From the NCBI GenBank assembly GCA_022510745.1, contig JAFLSY010000010.1:62001-126000 (forward strand): DNA of 64,000 bases, in the 5' to 3' direction. A program made the translations under genes and the position numbers. The notes beneath the pieces are model-generated. The model was given only the letters and a program-made list of their open reading frames with translations. It searched no databases and had not been told where the DNA came from. Below are positions 33,887 through 42,323 of this stretch, in pieces; position 1 is the stretch's first letter, and each line of letters begins with the position of its first letter. The DNA comes from Lachnospiraceae bacterium (GTDB lineage Bacteria; Bacillota; Clostridia; Lachnospirales; Lachnospiraceae).

Positions 33887-35717
33887 GCAAATACCTCCTA
33901 TACCCAATACCATATCTCTCTGCTATGGTTATTACTTCCTCATGTCTTGCCTGGAATTCATCTATTTCACCTATGGGAACATTTTTATCTATCTCATTAG
34001 CATTTCTTGTCAGTTCATAGATATAACGCTCATCAATTCCTCGCAATATTTCAAGATCATACTTCATAAAGAGATTTATATCATTTTTACTAAATGAGTA
34101 TTCATTTGAGGAACCGATTGGATGATTGTGTGTCACCCAAGCTCCTCGCAATCTTTCTCCCAAATCAACATCTGGGTATACGCCATTTAGATTTCCGAAA
34201 CATTGCCAGACTTCCCCTGATTTTGTTATCACGATTGCATTTTCAATAGGCTCATCCACAATCTCTGACTCATACTTTACTAACGTTGATTGTACCACAT
34301 CTGCATCCTGAATATCAATCGTTTCACGGTGTTTAGGTACTTCATGCTCTTGAATTTCTATATTTTCATTCCCTGCTGAGAGATTCCCTGCTTTCTTCAA
34401 CTCCCTATAAGCTTTCCATGCTTCTGTCCTCTCGAGGTTTGATGTCCCGCATTCATAGCGTAGCCGGCTTGTCTTCTCCTTTACACCCGCCTGCCCGCAG
34501 AATTCCTTATACTCCCTTGTTTTTCGACTGATTTTAGCGGTGATTTCTGTGGTATCCATTCCCAGTGCTTTCAAGGCTTCCTTTTCCCGCTTTAGGGCAC
34601 GCACAGAGCGCTCCATTGCTCGCATCTTCTGGGTAACAGCGTAGTAGTCATAAACTTTACCGCCTATTTCCACAGGTTCCGGCTCCGGACTTTCTTTGGG
34701 TATAGTGGAGATACCTTCAAACCACGGATAATGGCTATGCCGGCAGTTATAACCGTATAACCCCGTAGGGTCATTTTCTTTGCTCCCATCCACACTATAT
34801 CCTGTTGCATACCATAAGGACATGATACGATCCTGCCTGATCCGCTGAGCCTCCTCGCTATAGTCAGTTCCCTCTTTTATAAAATATACCTTTCCCTGCC
34901 ACTGTTCATGGTTTGCGTGTCCAATTCCCATATTCCGGGCTCCCCAGTGCTTGGAAACATAAACCAAATTTTCACTGGTCTGTTCTATATTCCTGTCCGT
35001 AACCTTGCCGGCAAGCTGATGGTATCCGGTACGCAAAGCCAGGCGCACGGCCGTGTCCAGCTGCATGGAATACCCAGATGCGAAATCGATGGATCGAAGC
35101 CCCGACTCTGCCAGATCATGCACCGTATCCTTTACAATCTTCTCTTGATTAAAAGCTCCTGAGCACAATTTTATAAGAGCTTTATCCATTTCCCTTGTAT
35201 AGGCATTCCGCAAAGTTTCATAACCGGATATGGTTTTAAATCCGGTTGTCTTTGATATATTAGTAAAGACACCTGCCGTCTGATCCGAAAAAGTTTTAAT
35301 CAATTCTGACAGGAAAGAATTCTCTTCCAACTTCTTGCCGGCATCCCGCCATACGGAAAGGTCATCAATCCATGCCATGTTGCCGGCGGTGGCAACAATC
35401 TCATTATTTGCCGCACGGGCCGCCTCAATAATAAGCTCAATCTGCTTCTTGATCTCTTTCTTATAGGCAAGCGTATTTTGGGCTACTACCTTCTGAAAAG
35501 TTTTGTCTGTCTGCAGCAATTTCATTACTTCCTTACGGATTTGCGCCGGACTGTACCCGAGCCCTTTCATAGAGAGTGCCTGAAGCTCTGCTGTCCGGGT
35601 ATAGGTCAATGTTTTCTGTATCCTTCTGGCAATATCAGCAATGACCTCTTTTTCCAAGTTCTGGAAAAGCGGAAGTAATGCCTCAGGCAGAATGTCCAGT
35701 TGCTCTTCTGTCAGCAT
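33876..35717 (-). CDS. MuF-type minor head protein fused to a JAMM-like C-terminal domain
   Basis: 613 residues. Residues 1-345 are a phage minor capsid / MuF-like head protein (helical start, then SKHWGARNMGIGHANHEQWQ and YGYNCRHSHYPWF). A charged linker follows (350-460). The last 150 residues form a separate domain: ENAIVITKSGEVWQCF, then H530-N-H532-P, S543 and D546. That spacing is the HxHP...SxxD zinc signature of JAB/JAMM proteases. MuF proteins with toxic C-terminal domains are known from temperate phages; this would be a JAMM version carried in the virion. Confidence 0.75.
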   Translation of the reverse strand: MLTEEQLDILPEALLPLFQNLEKEVIADIARRIQKTLTYTRTAELQALSMKGLGYSPAQIRKEVMKLLQTDKTFQKVVAQNTLAYKKEIKKQIELIIEAARAANNEIVATAGNMAWIDDLSVWRDAGKKLEENSFLSELIKTFSDQTAGVFTNISKTTGFKTISGYETLRNAYTREMDKALIKLCSGAFNQEKIVKDTVHDLAESGLRSIDFASGYSMQLDTAVRLALRTGYHQLAGKVTDRNIEQTSENLVYVSKHWGARNMGIGHANHEQWQGKVYFIKEGTDYSEEAQRIRQDRIMSLWYATGYSVDGSKENDPTGLYGYNCRHSHYPWFEGISTIPKESPEPEPVEIGGKVYDYYAVTQKMRAMERSVRALKREKEALKALGMDTTEITAKISRKTREYKEFCGQAGVKEKTSRLRYECGTSNLERTEAWKAYRELKKAGNLSAGNENIEIQEHEVPKHRETIDIQDADVVQSTLVKYESEIVDEPIENAIVITKSGEVWQCFGNLNGVYPDVDLGERLRGAWVTHNHPIGSSNEYSFSKNDINLFMKYDLEILRGIDERYIYELTRNANEIDKNVPIGEIDEFQARHEEVITIAERYGIGYRRYLRDK

Positions 35718-35733
35718 ATTCTCTCCTTATCGC

Positions 35734-37113
35734 CTAATCCTCTTCCTCCGGATCCGTATCCTCTTTCGCTTTCTGTTCTACCAGTGCCTTTGCCTCCTCT
35801 TCTGAAAGAGAATATGCATCCATGAGGTACCAAATGGTCAGTTGTGGAATATCAAAGGACAATGCATCGTTACGACGGCGCTCCAGCTCACTCTCCTTGT
35901 CCGTGATATAACTATCATCAAAATCCACCAGTATCGGTGCGTTGACATCATGTTTTGTATTATGGAAGGTATTGGAGAACCACAAAACAGCCTTTCCGAT
36001 ATCCTGAATATAGCGGATAGCCTCCTGCCGCTGCCTGTTCAGTTCCTGCATCTGGTCTTGGCGCTCGCCTATGTATTGAGTTGCTGTGGTAATCTGGCCA
36101 TTCTGAAAGCTGTACTTTTTGGTTCCATAACCAAAGGACATTGAGAGAAGTGATAATGCCAGTTCAAAGCATTTTACGATTTCCTCTATCCTAATTTCTG
36201 GGTTATATTCCTGTATAACTCCCTTTTCAGTCGGCAATTTCTCTCCCATAAGCACAAACAACTTTTTCTGCTCCGGGGTTAGAATGGGTTTTCCTTCCTT
36301 ATCCATTTCGCAAAGAATCTCATTTACCAAAAGTATCTTTTCCGCCTTATCCAAGTCACTGAACAGGACGTTATAGCACAGATCTACTACCTTCAATATT
36401 GGAATAGCATTCCACAACTTAGGGAGCCCATAGCCTTCCATATCGTCAAGATTATTAACTTCTGCATTTCTCATGACGGCAAAAGGCTTGATTTCACCCA
36501 GGATTAACGTTTGACCATCTCCCTTTTCGTTTCCATGTTCGTCAAAGATATGTGTCTCTGCAACGTACAAACCATTTTCATTCTTTAAGAACAGGACAAG
36601 GGTGGTTTCCTTCTTTCCCTGCTTCAAAGCACTTCCGGAGAAGGCTGCTTCCGTGATGATGTCGTTTTCTACTGTAAGGGGAATAAAGGCATCCGGCTCT
36701 ACATAGTTAAGACGTATTTCTCCCCCAGATACCGTGTCGTTATCGTATATGGTCGCATTATCCAGCCTTATATAGCATGCCACGGTACCTGCAGCGGAGG
36801 TCCTTTCCAGCTGTCTGCGGTACTGAGCAGGAAATTCGTTATGAGTCAACACTTCGCATAGAACTTGGGTAGCCTCCGTGTCCTCTGTGCTTACTTCCAA
36901 GACTTCACATAGGTTAGCATCATCAGAACAACACCTCTTTGCAAAGCCCAGCCTGTTCATGGTATAAGATACGCCCTGCACAGTTTTCCTCTTATGAAAG
37001 TCCTCAATCAGCCTAACTGAATACCAATCATCGCAGGCTTTTATGACCTCCATAGCATTTTCGTTGACTTTATACCCCTTCTTTGTCAATAATGTAGAAA
37101 CACAACTCTCCAT
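35734..37113 (-). CDS. portal protein
   Basis: 459 residues of SPP1 gp6-like type: a helical N-terminus, an SAAGTVACYIRLDN strand region, the long helix with QMQELNRQRQEAIRYIQDI and an acidic C-terminus (DTDPEEED). Placed between terminase and MuF genes as always. Twelve copies form the DNA channel. AGGAG precedes ATG. Confidence 0.85.
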   Translation of the reverse strand: MESCVSTLLTKKGYKVNENAMEVIKACDDWYSVRLIEDFHKRKTVQGVSYTMNRLGFAKRCCSDDANLCEVLEVSTEDTEATQVLCEVLTHNEFPAQYRRQLERTSAAGTVACYIRLDNATIYDNDTVSGGEIRLNYVEPDAFIPLTVENDIITEAAFSGSALKQGKKETTLVLFLKNENGLYVAETHIFDEHGNEKGDGQTLILGEIKPFAVMRNAEVNNLDDMEGYGLPKLWNAIPILKVVDLCYNVLFSDLDKAEKILLVNEILCEMDKEGKPILTPEQKKLFVLMGEKLPTEKGVIQEYNPEIRIEEIVKCFELALSLLSMSFGYGTKKYSFQNGQITTATQYIGERQDQMQELNRQRQEAIRYIQDIGKAVLWFSNTFHNTKHDVNAPILVDFDDSYITDKESELERRRNDALSFDIPQLTIWYLMDAYSLSEEEAKALVEQKAKEDTDPEEED

Positions 37114-37122
37114 ATTTTCTCC

Positions 37123-38472
37123 TTATCTGTCCAGATCAATATATTCAATAAAGTCCAGTAATGTATAACAAAATCCATCCCACCAGTCATTGCAATTTCC
37201 GATGTTCTTATCCTCCGGACGGTTCGGTTCTTTCTCATCCCACCGTAGGCTACCAATCGCTTTTCGCAGATTAACACAACGGCGATTAATTTTCAGTCTA
37301 CTGGTATTAAATAGCAAATCTACGGTCCTGGGTCTTTCCTCTACAGCATTTTTCCTGCAGCCTTTTATATTCCGCCACGGCAATCCTGCTTTCTTTGCCG
37401 CACTGATCAAACTGTTTATCATTGTTGTAGCTGCACTGTCGGGAAAAATCCAGTCTACTCTCCCATACTTTTCAAGTACCAGCTTATAGAATTTGATAAA
37501 TTCGACGCAAATTATATCTGCATCTATATCCGAAGTCGGTGGTGGTCCTCCTTCTTCCAGTACCCGGAAGTCATGATATCGATTAAAATATCCTGTTGCC
37601 ACAAAAGTGGTCTTGGACTCATTACCGCCAAAATCTATGCCGATTACTATTTTGAAGGGCTTCTTTTTCAGCCTTACCTTTGTTTCTCCCTGTTCTATGT
37701 ATTCCTCTAACAGTTCCGCATCATCATACAGGTAAGGCTCATTGTTATTGGCAAAACGCCTGAATATAATTCCTTCCGCCACAGCCCGATCGCCACGGAT
37801 GTCACGCCGGTACCACACTGTTTCCTTGTCGTAGGTTGCCAATATGCTCCGCAGCTTGTTATCTGATACACTGTAGTTATCCGCTATGGTAAAGTGCCCA
37901 TAATTATATCCATAGTGAGAATCTTCTTCCTGCTGCTTCTCATGGAAGCGCAGTATATCGGTATAATACCAGTGCTCTTCTTCCTTAGGATTCAGATCAT
38001 GAAACACCTTTCGATCCGCACTGGAAAGAGTACGGTCAAATACTTCTTTCAGAAACTTTGGGTGGCATTCATTCGCTTCCGTCACATAGGCCATACCGTA
38101 GGTATTACCTTTAATCAGCTTCTCATCCCCGTCCTTACCGCCACCAGATATTAGAACAATCTTTTCTCCGGTTTTGGTTCCAACATAGACACAATCCCTA
38201 TTCTGGTACTTTCCTTCTCTGCAACGTCCCTCAAAATAATTCAGCAGTCCATATCCATCACAGTCAAGAATATTCAGCTTTGCCGTGGCAATAGATACCC
38301 CTGCCACTAAATGTATCTTATTTTTGTGAGTCTCCAGCAGCATGCAAAAAATAAGAGTTTGCAGAACATTCTTTCCGCCACGCTTGCCGCCTTCCGCCAC
38401 GTTAAACCAGTTTTCCATGCAGCGGTACAAATAAGCTTCTTGCCGCTTGCTGAATGGTGCCTGTATATTCAA
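37123..38472 (-). CDS. terL: large terminase subunit
   Basis: 449 residues. The ATPase part has a Walker A-like GGKRGGKN (about 28-35) and Walker B GMAYVTEANE. The nuclease part starts at VIGIDFGGNE with further acids in PDSAATT and at DWWDGF near the end. It drives DNA into the head and cuts it. The TTG start at 38472 is supported by GAGG eight bases upstream; it follows the small subunit by ten bases. Confidence 0.9.
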   Translation of the reverse strand: MNIQAPFSKRQEAYLYRCMENWFNVAEGGKRGGKNVLQTLIFCMLLETHKNKIHLVAGVSIATAKLNILDCDGYGLLNYFEGRCREGKYQNRDCVYVGTKTGEKIVLISGGGKDGDEKLIKGNTYGMAYVTEANECHPKFLKEVFDRTLSSADRKVFHDLNPKEEEHWYYTDILRFHEKQQEEDSHYGYNYGHFTIADNYSVSDNKLRSILATYDKETVWYRRDIRGDRAVAEGIIFRRFANNNEPYLYDDAELLEEYIEQGETKVRLKKKPFKIVIGIDFGGNESKTTFVATGYFNRYHDFRVLEEGGPPPTSDIDADIICVEFIKFYKLVLEKYGRVDWIFPDSAATTMINSLISAAKKAGLPWRNIKGCRKNAVEERPRTVDLLFNTSRLKINRRCVNLRKAIGSLRWDEKEPNRPEDKNIGNCNDWWDGFCYTLLDFIEYIDLDR

Positions 38473-38482
38473 CCTTCATCCC

Positions 38483-38960
38483 TCATTCATAATCAGTCAG
38501 ATTGCGATCCGGTCTGCTGTTCATCAGCACATCCGTCAGAGCAGTAATATTCTCTATTATGGTATCCTCTTTAGAACTTACGGGCTTATCCCGCCACTGC
38601 TCTGGATTGCGGTTCTTCAGCCAATAAATCTGCGCTGTTGTATCAGGTACTACCTGTTTTACGGTAACCTTCCTCTTTACCAAATTACCATCAACGCCGT
38701 ATTCTTCGCTGATTTCCTCATATTCATATCCCAACGCCCGCTTAAGCAGAGCATTCTCCACCTGTATATCCACAATTTCTTTCCCCTTTTTTAGGGCGTC
38801 CGAAATGTCAGGATACTTTTTCTTCCACTCATACAAGGTGGAACGGGTTATTCCCATTTTCTTTGCAATTTCCTCATCGGTCAGCCCGTTCCTTGCCCAC
38901 GCTTCAATCAGCGTCAGGCCATCTGGATCCAGCCAGACCTTATATTTTCCCGTTGCCATG
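38483..38960 (-). CDS. terS: small terminase subunit
   Basis: 158 residues. An N-terminal helix-turn-helix (GLTDEEIAKKMGITRSTLYE) is followed by a central helical oligomerisation region and an acidic C-terminus. It recognises the phage packaging site. ATG at 38960 has GGAGG five bases upstream; the longer TTG reading to 38971 begins inside that site. Leader hairpin copy 6 ends 18 bases before the start. Confidence 0.87.
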
Positions 38961-38978
38961 TATCCCTCCAAACAAAAA

Positions 38979-39023
38979 AGAGCCAGTATGCAGAATTGCC
39001 TGCATAATCGGCTCTGTGGCTCT
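38979..39023 (-). repeat. late-block leader hairpin, copy 6 (before terminase)
   Basis: Minus strand: AGAGCC, AC, AGAGCCG stem, inner TGCAGGCAATTCTGCA hairpin, GGCTC arm, TTTTTT, then the terS ribosome binding site. Same family as 19601. Confidence 0.8.
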
Positions 39024-39107
39024 GGTTGATATTATATAATTATATTATAGTATATGGTTATGATGGAGTCAAATGTATTTCTGATGATTTTGTCTCAATA
39101 AGAAAAA

Positions 39108-39647
39108 CTATTTGTGGCTATTAGATACTTTGATTTCTTTCCATATACTAATTTTATCACGTGTACAAATAAACTTATTCTTTACTAATAAAAATGACAC
39201 ACTTCCGAACAAAATCACCCCGAAAATCAATTTTAGAATATCATATAATGATAATGATGACCAAGAAGTCCGTAAAAATAATAAAACCACAACAGAAAAA
39301 TTAACAAATAAGAAAGGTAAATTAGGTGCAGAAATGCGAGAAGAACATCTTTTCATAAACTCCATATTTCTGGTTTCCCAATTAAATTTTTCTCCTTCTT
39401 GAAATACATGTAAATATGCACCTATTCTTCCCATTCCTTCCAACTTATTAAGAACTATAAGATATGCCGGAATTATTATCACATACGAAACTAAAATAAA
39501 AATATTATCACTTTGGGTTAATGCAAATCCTAAAAAAGAAGCCATAAATGCATAAAAAAAGTTAATTGTATTATTTATTACTGAATCCATATGCAATATT
39601 TCCTCTCTTAACATTAAATATTCCTCTTTATTTTTCTTCACTTCCAT
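39108..39647 (-). CDS. four-helix membrane protein (moron)
   Basis: 179 residues with four hydrophobic helices (about 27-44, 48-66, 108-126, 138-155) and Lys-rich ends. GGGGGA precedes ATG. AT-rich, between the terminase genes and the toxin-antitoxin-like pair, it does not resemble a virion component. No family recognised; an exclusion or defence role is possible. Confidence 0.55.
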   Translation of the reverse strand: MEVKKNKEEYLMLREEILHMDSVINNTINFFYAFMASFLGFALTQSDNIFILVSYVIIIPAYLIVLNKLEGMGRIGAYLHVFQEGEKFNWETRNMEFMKRCSSRISAPNLPFLFVNFSVVVLLFLRTSWSSLSLYDILKLIFGVILFGSVSFLLVKNKFICTRDKISIWKEIKVSNSHK

Positions 39648-39724
39648 ATTTATCCCCCTATGTATTTTCTTTAATTTTATTATATTATATGATATTTTTC
39701 AACAATCAGCTTTGTGGTTCCCTC

Positions 39725-39753
39725 TTGATTTATTATAAATTCTAAAATACAAT
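39725..39753 (+). promoter_or_regulatory. plus-strand promoter of the micro-ORF at 39792
   Basis: TTGATT (39725-39730), 17 bp, TACAAT (39748-39753). Confidence 0.5.
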
Positions 39754-39791
39754 AACAGTAAATCTTTAATTACATAATAGGGGGTAAACAA

Positions 39792-39851
39792 ATGAAATCT
39801 ACAGTGGTAGCAGCTATTATTGGTGGAGTGTGCACTGTATGTGCCGCTTGA
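39792..39851 (+). CDS. 19-residue hydrophobic micro-protein
   Basis: MKSTVVAAIIGGVCTVCAA: a short hydrophobic helix after one Lys. It has its own promoter, an AGGGGGT site seven bases upstream and a hairpin terminator 34 bases after the stop, and it opposes all surrounding genes. A complete tiny transcription unit of this kind resembles type I toxins, but it is shorter than known ones and no antisense RNA is evident. Confidence 0.45.
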   Translation: MKSTVVAAIIGGVCTVCAA

Positions 39852-39884
39852 TTCTGTTGGCTGTGAGTGAGACTAAAAATAAAC

Positions 39885-39922
39885 GGGCTATCTGCTACCT
39901 TAAATCAGGTACAAAATAGCCC
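39885..39922. terminator. bidirectional terminator hairpin
   Basis: GGGCTAT / ATAGCCC outer stem and ACCT / AGGT inner stem. On the minus strand GTTTATTTTT follows, so it also ends the toxin-antitoxin-like operon whose last stop is at 39961. Confidence 0.65.
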
Positions 39923-39960
39923 TTCTCTATAAAATCAGTACGCTAAGCAAAATATATAAC

Positions 39961-40809
39961 TTAAAAACCCAACTGATTCCTTATATCAATATACCAAACA
40001 ATGCAATCTACAACGATACCAATTACGCAAAATATATTAAAATAAAATACATAAGGCAGTCTTTTCCGAATCCTATTAAAACCACAGCATTTCTTTTTAC
40101 ATGAGCAATCTATAGTAGTACATCTAGCATATATATTTCTTTCTGTAATCTTTCCCACCATATACATCAGTAAGAAAATAGTATTAAAAATAACCATTCC
40201 GCAAACAATCGCTTCTAGCACAACCGCTTCATAATATCTAGCTTCATTTACGGAAGTCATAACACTGCCAAGAAATGTAAAACCCCCTGAAAATGTAACT
40301 ACAATAGCTGCAAAAATACTTAGCACAGCAATAAGCTCCGTTTGAATAGAAGACGCCTGTTTTGATGCTTTCGCTAGCTCCTTCCGCGCATCAGACATGG
40401 TAGAATTTAAATATTTTGTTTGACTTTCAATATCTTTTATTATCTGATCATTTTGTGAATAATGACTCCAACGTCCAATTTCTGTATTTAGATTATCACA
40501 TAACTTATTTAATGAACCAGATATGGATTCAAATTCTTTTGCGCCACTAACATAATCTTTTTCTACATAATCACACAAATGTGTAAGATTTTCCGTCAAA
40601 TAATCTTTATTGTATTTATTTTCATCTTTGTTAATTTCAACAATTATTGGAAAGAAACTTGAATAGCTGTGTCGAAAATCACCTTTATATATTTCAAGAA
40701 GTTCCAGACAAATATTTCTGATTTCCGCATCATTCAATAATTTTTCCGACAGCTCATAAATTTTTTTCTCTAACTCTGTTTGTCTCCTATTTTTTTCCCC
40801 CGCAAGCAT
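39961..40809 (-). CDS. membrane protein, candidate toxin of a Panacea system
   Basis: 282 residues from ATG 40809 (a TTG at 40836 is possible). The N-terminal 150 residues are soluble and helical, ending in a coiled coil (STMSDARKELAKASKQASS). Three membrane helices follow, with a CSCKKKCC cysteine cluster between the second and third. It begins right at the stop of the Panacea-domain gene, with no good binding site, so translation is coupled. Toxins paired with Panacea antitoxins are diverse and include membrane-disrupting ones. The pairing is inferred from operon layout. Confidence 0.55.
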   Translation of the reverse strand: MLAGEKNRRQTELEKKIYELSEKLLNDAEIRNICLELLEIYKGDFRHSYSSFFPIIVEINKDENKYNKDYLTENLTHLCDYVEKDYVSGAKEFESISGSLNKLCDNLNTEIGRWSHYSQNDQIIKDIESQTKYLNSTMSDARKELAKASKQASSIQTELIAVLSIFAAIVVTFSGGFTFLGSVMTSVNEARYYEAVVLEAIVCGMVIFNTIFLLMYMVGKITERNIYARCTTIDCSCKKKCCGFNRIRKRLPYVFYFNIFCVIGIVVDCIVWYIDIRNQLGF

Positions 40810-40816
40810 ATAACCG

Positions 40817-41248
40817 TCAACTCGCTTCCTTTTCAATAATCAAATCAAATGGTATTACTTTTCTGTTTCCTTCTCCATTTTTATATATGACATCCCAGGC
40901 AGAACCCGTAGCATGTGTTCTATTAACTAACTCGTTTGCAGATATAGGCAAATAATCAGATATTATATCATCTAACATCTCTCTATCTCTTGGAGCTATT
41001 GTTGTTGTATATAATAAAAAAATCGGTGTTCCTGCGTAAGAACAATACTCATAGTACACTTCTGGCACTACCGGCCCTAACTGCCATGCACAAATATTGT
41101 CATCAAATAGCATTCTTCCAGTTTTCCTATAAAAATCCACCCACACAAAATAAAGCACTTTCTGCAACTTAAGATTGCTAATAGGTCTATTAAGACTGGC
41201 ACACCTCGATATAATGTACCTTGCTACTTCTAAAGCACTATACCACAT
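40817..41248 (-). CDS. Panacea-domain (DUF4065) antitoxin-like protein
   Basis: 143 residues. It matches the Panacea/SocA-like domain closely: ALEVARYIISRC, ISNLKLQKVLYFVWVDFYRK, then ICAWQLGPVVPEVYYEY. Such proteins neutralise many unrelated toxins by direct binding. ATG at 41248 has GGAG eight bases upstream; the frame to 41308 is leader. It is upstream of and coupled to a membrane protein gene, the usual antitoxin-toxin order. Confidence 0.78.
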   Translation of the reverse strand: MWYSALEVARYIISRCASLNRPISNLKLQKVLYFVWVDFYRKTGRMLFDDNICAWQLGPVVPEVYYEYCSYAGTPIFLLYTTTIAPRDREMLDDIISDYLPISANELVNRTHATGSAWDVIYKNGEGNRKVIPFDLIIEKEAS

Positions 41249-41322
41249 AATATCACTCCTTCCATTATAAATTATATGCTTATTATACTTACATATTATA
41301 TTATACATTCTAGAAATCTCAA

Positions 41323-41578
41323 CAAATATGGATATAATGTGGATATTATGTGGATATGATGTGGAAAATCATTCGCATTCCCCTATCTTTTATACACATT
41401 CTACCATGAAATTCCAAAACATACAATATAAATATAAATAAATTCTTGAAAGTTATGTGGATAACATATATTTATAATGATTATCTTTCATAAGTTATTA
41501 GTTGTTTTTATTTATTATACCATATAATTTTAATAAGTTCAATAAATGTGGATAAAATGTGTATATTCCTGTGAATAA
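41323..41578. other. candidate replication origin: iterons and DnaA boxes
   Basis: At 41323-41367 ATGTGGAT is repeated four times at 11-bp spacing. Perfect DnaA boxes (TTATCCACA, minus strand) lie at 41456-41464 and 41547-41555, and a one-mismatch box (TTATTCACA) at 41570-41578. The 365-base gap is very AT-rich and holds no gene. It separates the late moron genes from the early replication genes. Confidence 0.6.
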
Positions 41579-41613
41579 CTTGTGTATAGCATATTTAGTA
41601 TAACATTTGCGAA

Positions 41614-41784
41614 TTAGACGGGCTTCCTTAATTTTTTTCTCATCTTCCGATATTCAGGCGGTATAGGCCGTATTTTCACCGCTGAAGCATACTCCTGTGC
41701 CTGTTTCTGCCCGTATGTAAGCCCTGCTGCCGATGCAGCGTTTGCATAGTCGTTTAAATTAGTGTTTTTCTTTCCTTTTGCCAT
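41614..41784 (-). CDS. small basic phage protein
   Basis: 56 residues, MAKGKKNTNLNDYANAASAA to MRKKLRKPV, Lys/Arg-rich at both ends, probably nucleic-acid associated. GGAAGGA lies eight bases before ATG. It is the last gene of the early minus-strand operon, 25 bases after the zinc-ribbon gene. No family recognised. Confidence 0.6.
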   Translation of the reverse strand: MAKGKKNTNLNDYANAASAAGLTYGQKQAQEYASAVKIRPIPPEYRKMRKKLRKPV

Positions 41785-41809
41785 CTCTATAGTCCTTCCT
41801 CTTCCTCTC

Positions 41810-41995
41810 TCATTTACTCACTTCCAGCTTTTTACCTAAGAAGTAGTCTTCCCGCCTGTCCAATCCGGTAATCTCAAAGGTTGAACCGCAGTCAGCACAT
41901 CTATACCTCGTGGCCTCACCGATCTGGGACATGACACTGCTGCATACTGGACATTTTGCTTTTGTACCAAATGCATAAATTTTAAAATTAGCCAT
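41810..41995 (-). CDS. small zinc-ribbon protein
   Basis: 61 residues with two zinc knuckles, CPVC and CADC, spaced 17 residues apart as in rubredoxin-like ribbons. ATG at 41995 follows AGGAGGGG; the upstream frame to 42079 has no site and overlaps the previous gene. Function unknown, typical of phage early operons. Confidence 0.65.
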   Translation of the reverse strand: MANFKIYAFGTKAKCPVCSSVMSQIGEATRYRCADCGSTFEITGLDRREDYFLGKKLEVSK

Positions 41996-41996
41996 A

Positions 41997-42323
41997 TCAC
42001 CCCTCCTTATATGGTTCCGGCAGTGGCTGCCATGCAAAAACATCATAACCGCCAAAAGGTTCGCTCTGCGGTATATCACCTATCCATTGTCCATCCTCAC
42101 ACTCCACAATCTCATAATAACATTCCTTTTGCTCTAATCCAGTTTTAGGCTTCCATGCAACCATATATACATCGTGTTCTTCTGGATGTCTTTCACTGCA
42201 CGGAATCCATTCGCCGATTTTGGGCTGACTTTCAATAAAATCCACCATAGCATTTCCGTACTCGTTATCTACGATCATTCCGCTTTCCTTCAATTCATCA
42301 ATCAGTTTCTTTTTATCTATCAT
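41997..42323 (-). CDS. DUF551-like protein
   Basis: 108 residues. The C-terminal two thirds carry the DUF551 pattern: GEWIPCSERHPEE, then YDVFAWQPLPEPY. DUF551 proteins are common in phage early regions and have no known role. It overlaps the next gene upstream by four bases. Confidence 0.78.
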   Translation of the reverse strand: MIDKKKLIDELKESGMIVDNEYGNAMVDFIESQPKIGEWIPCSERHPEEHDVYMVAWKPKTGLEQKECYYEIVECEDGQWIGDIPQSEPFGGYDVFAWQPLPEPYKEG

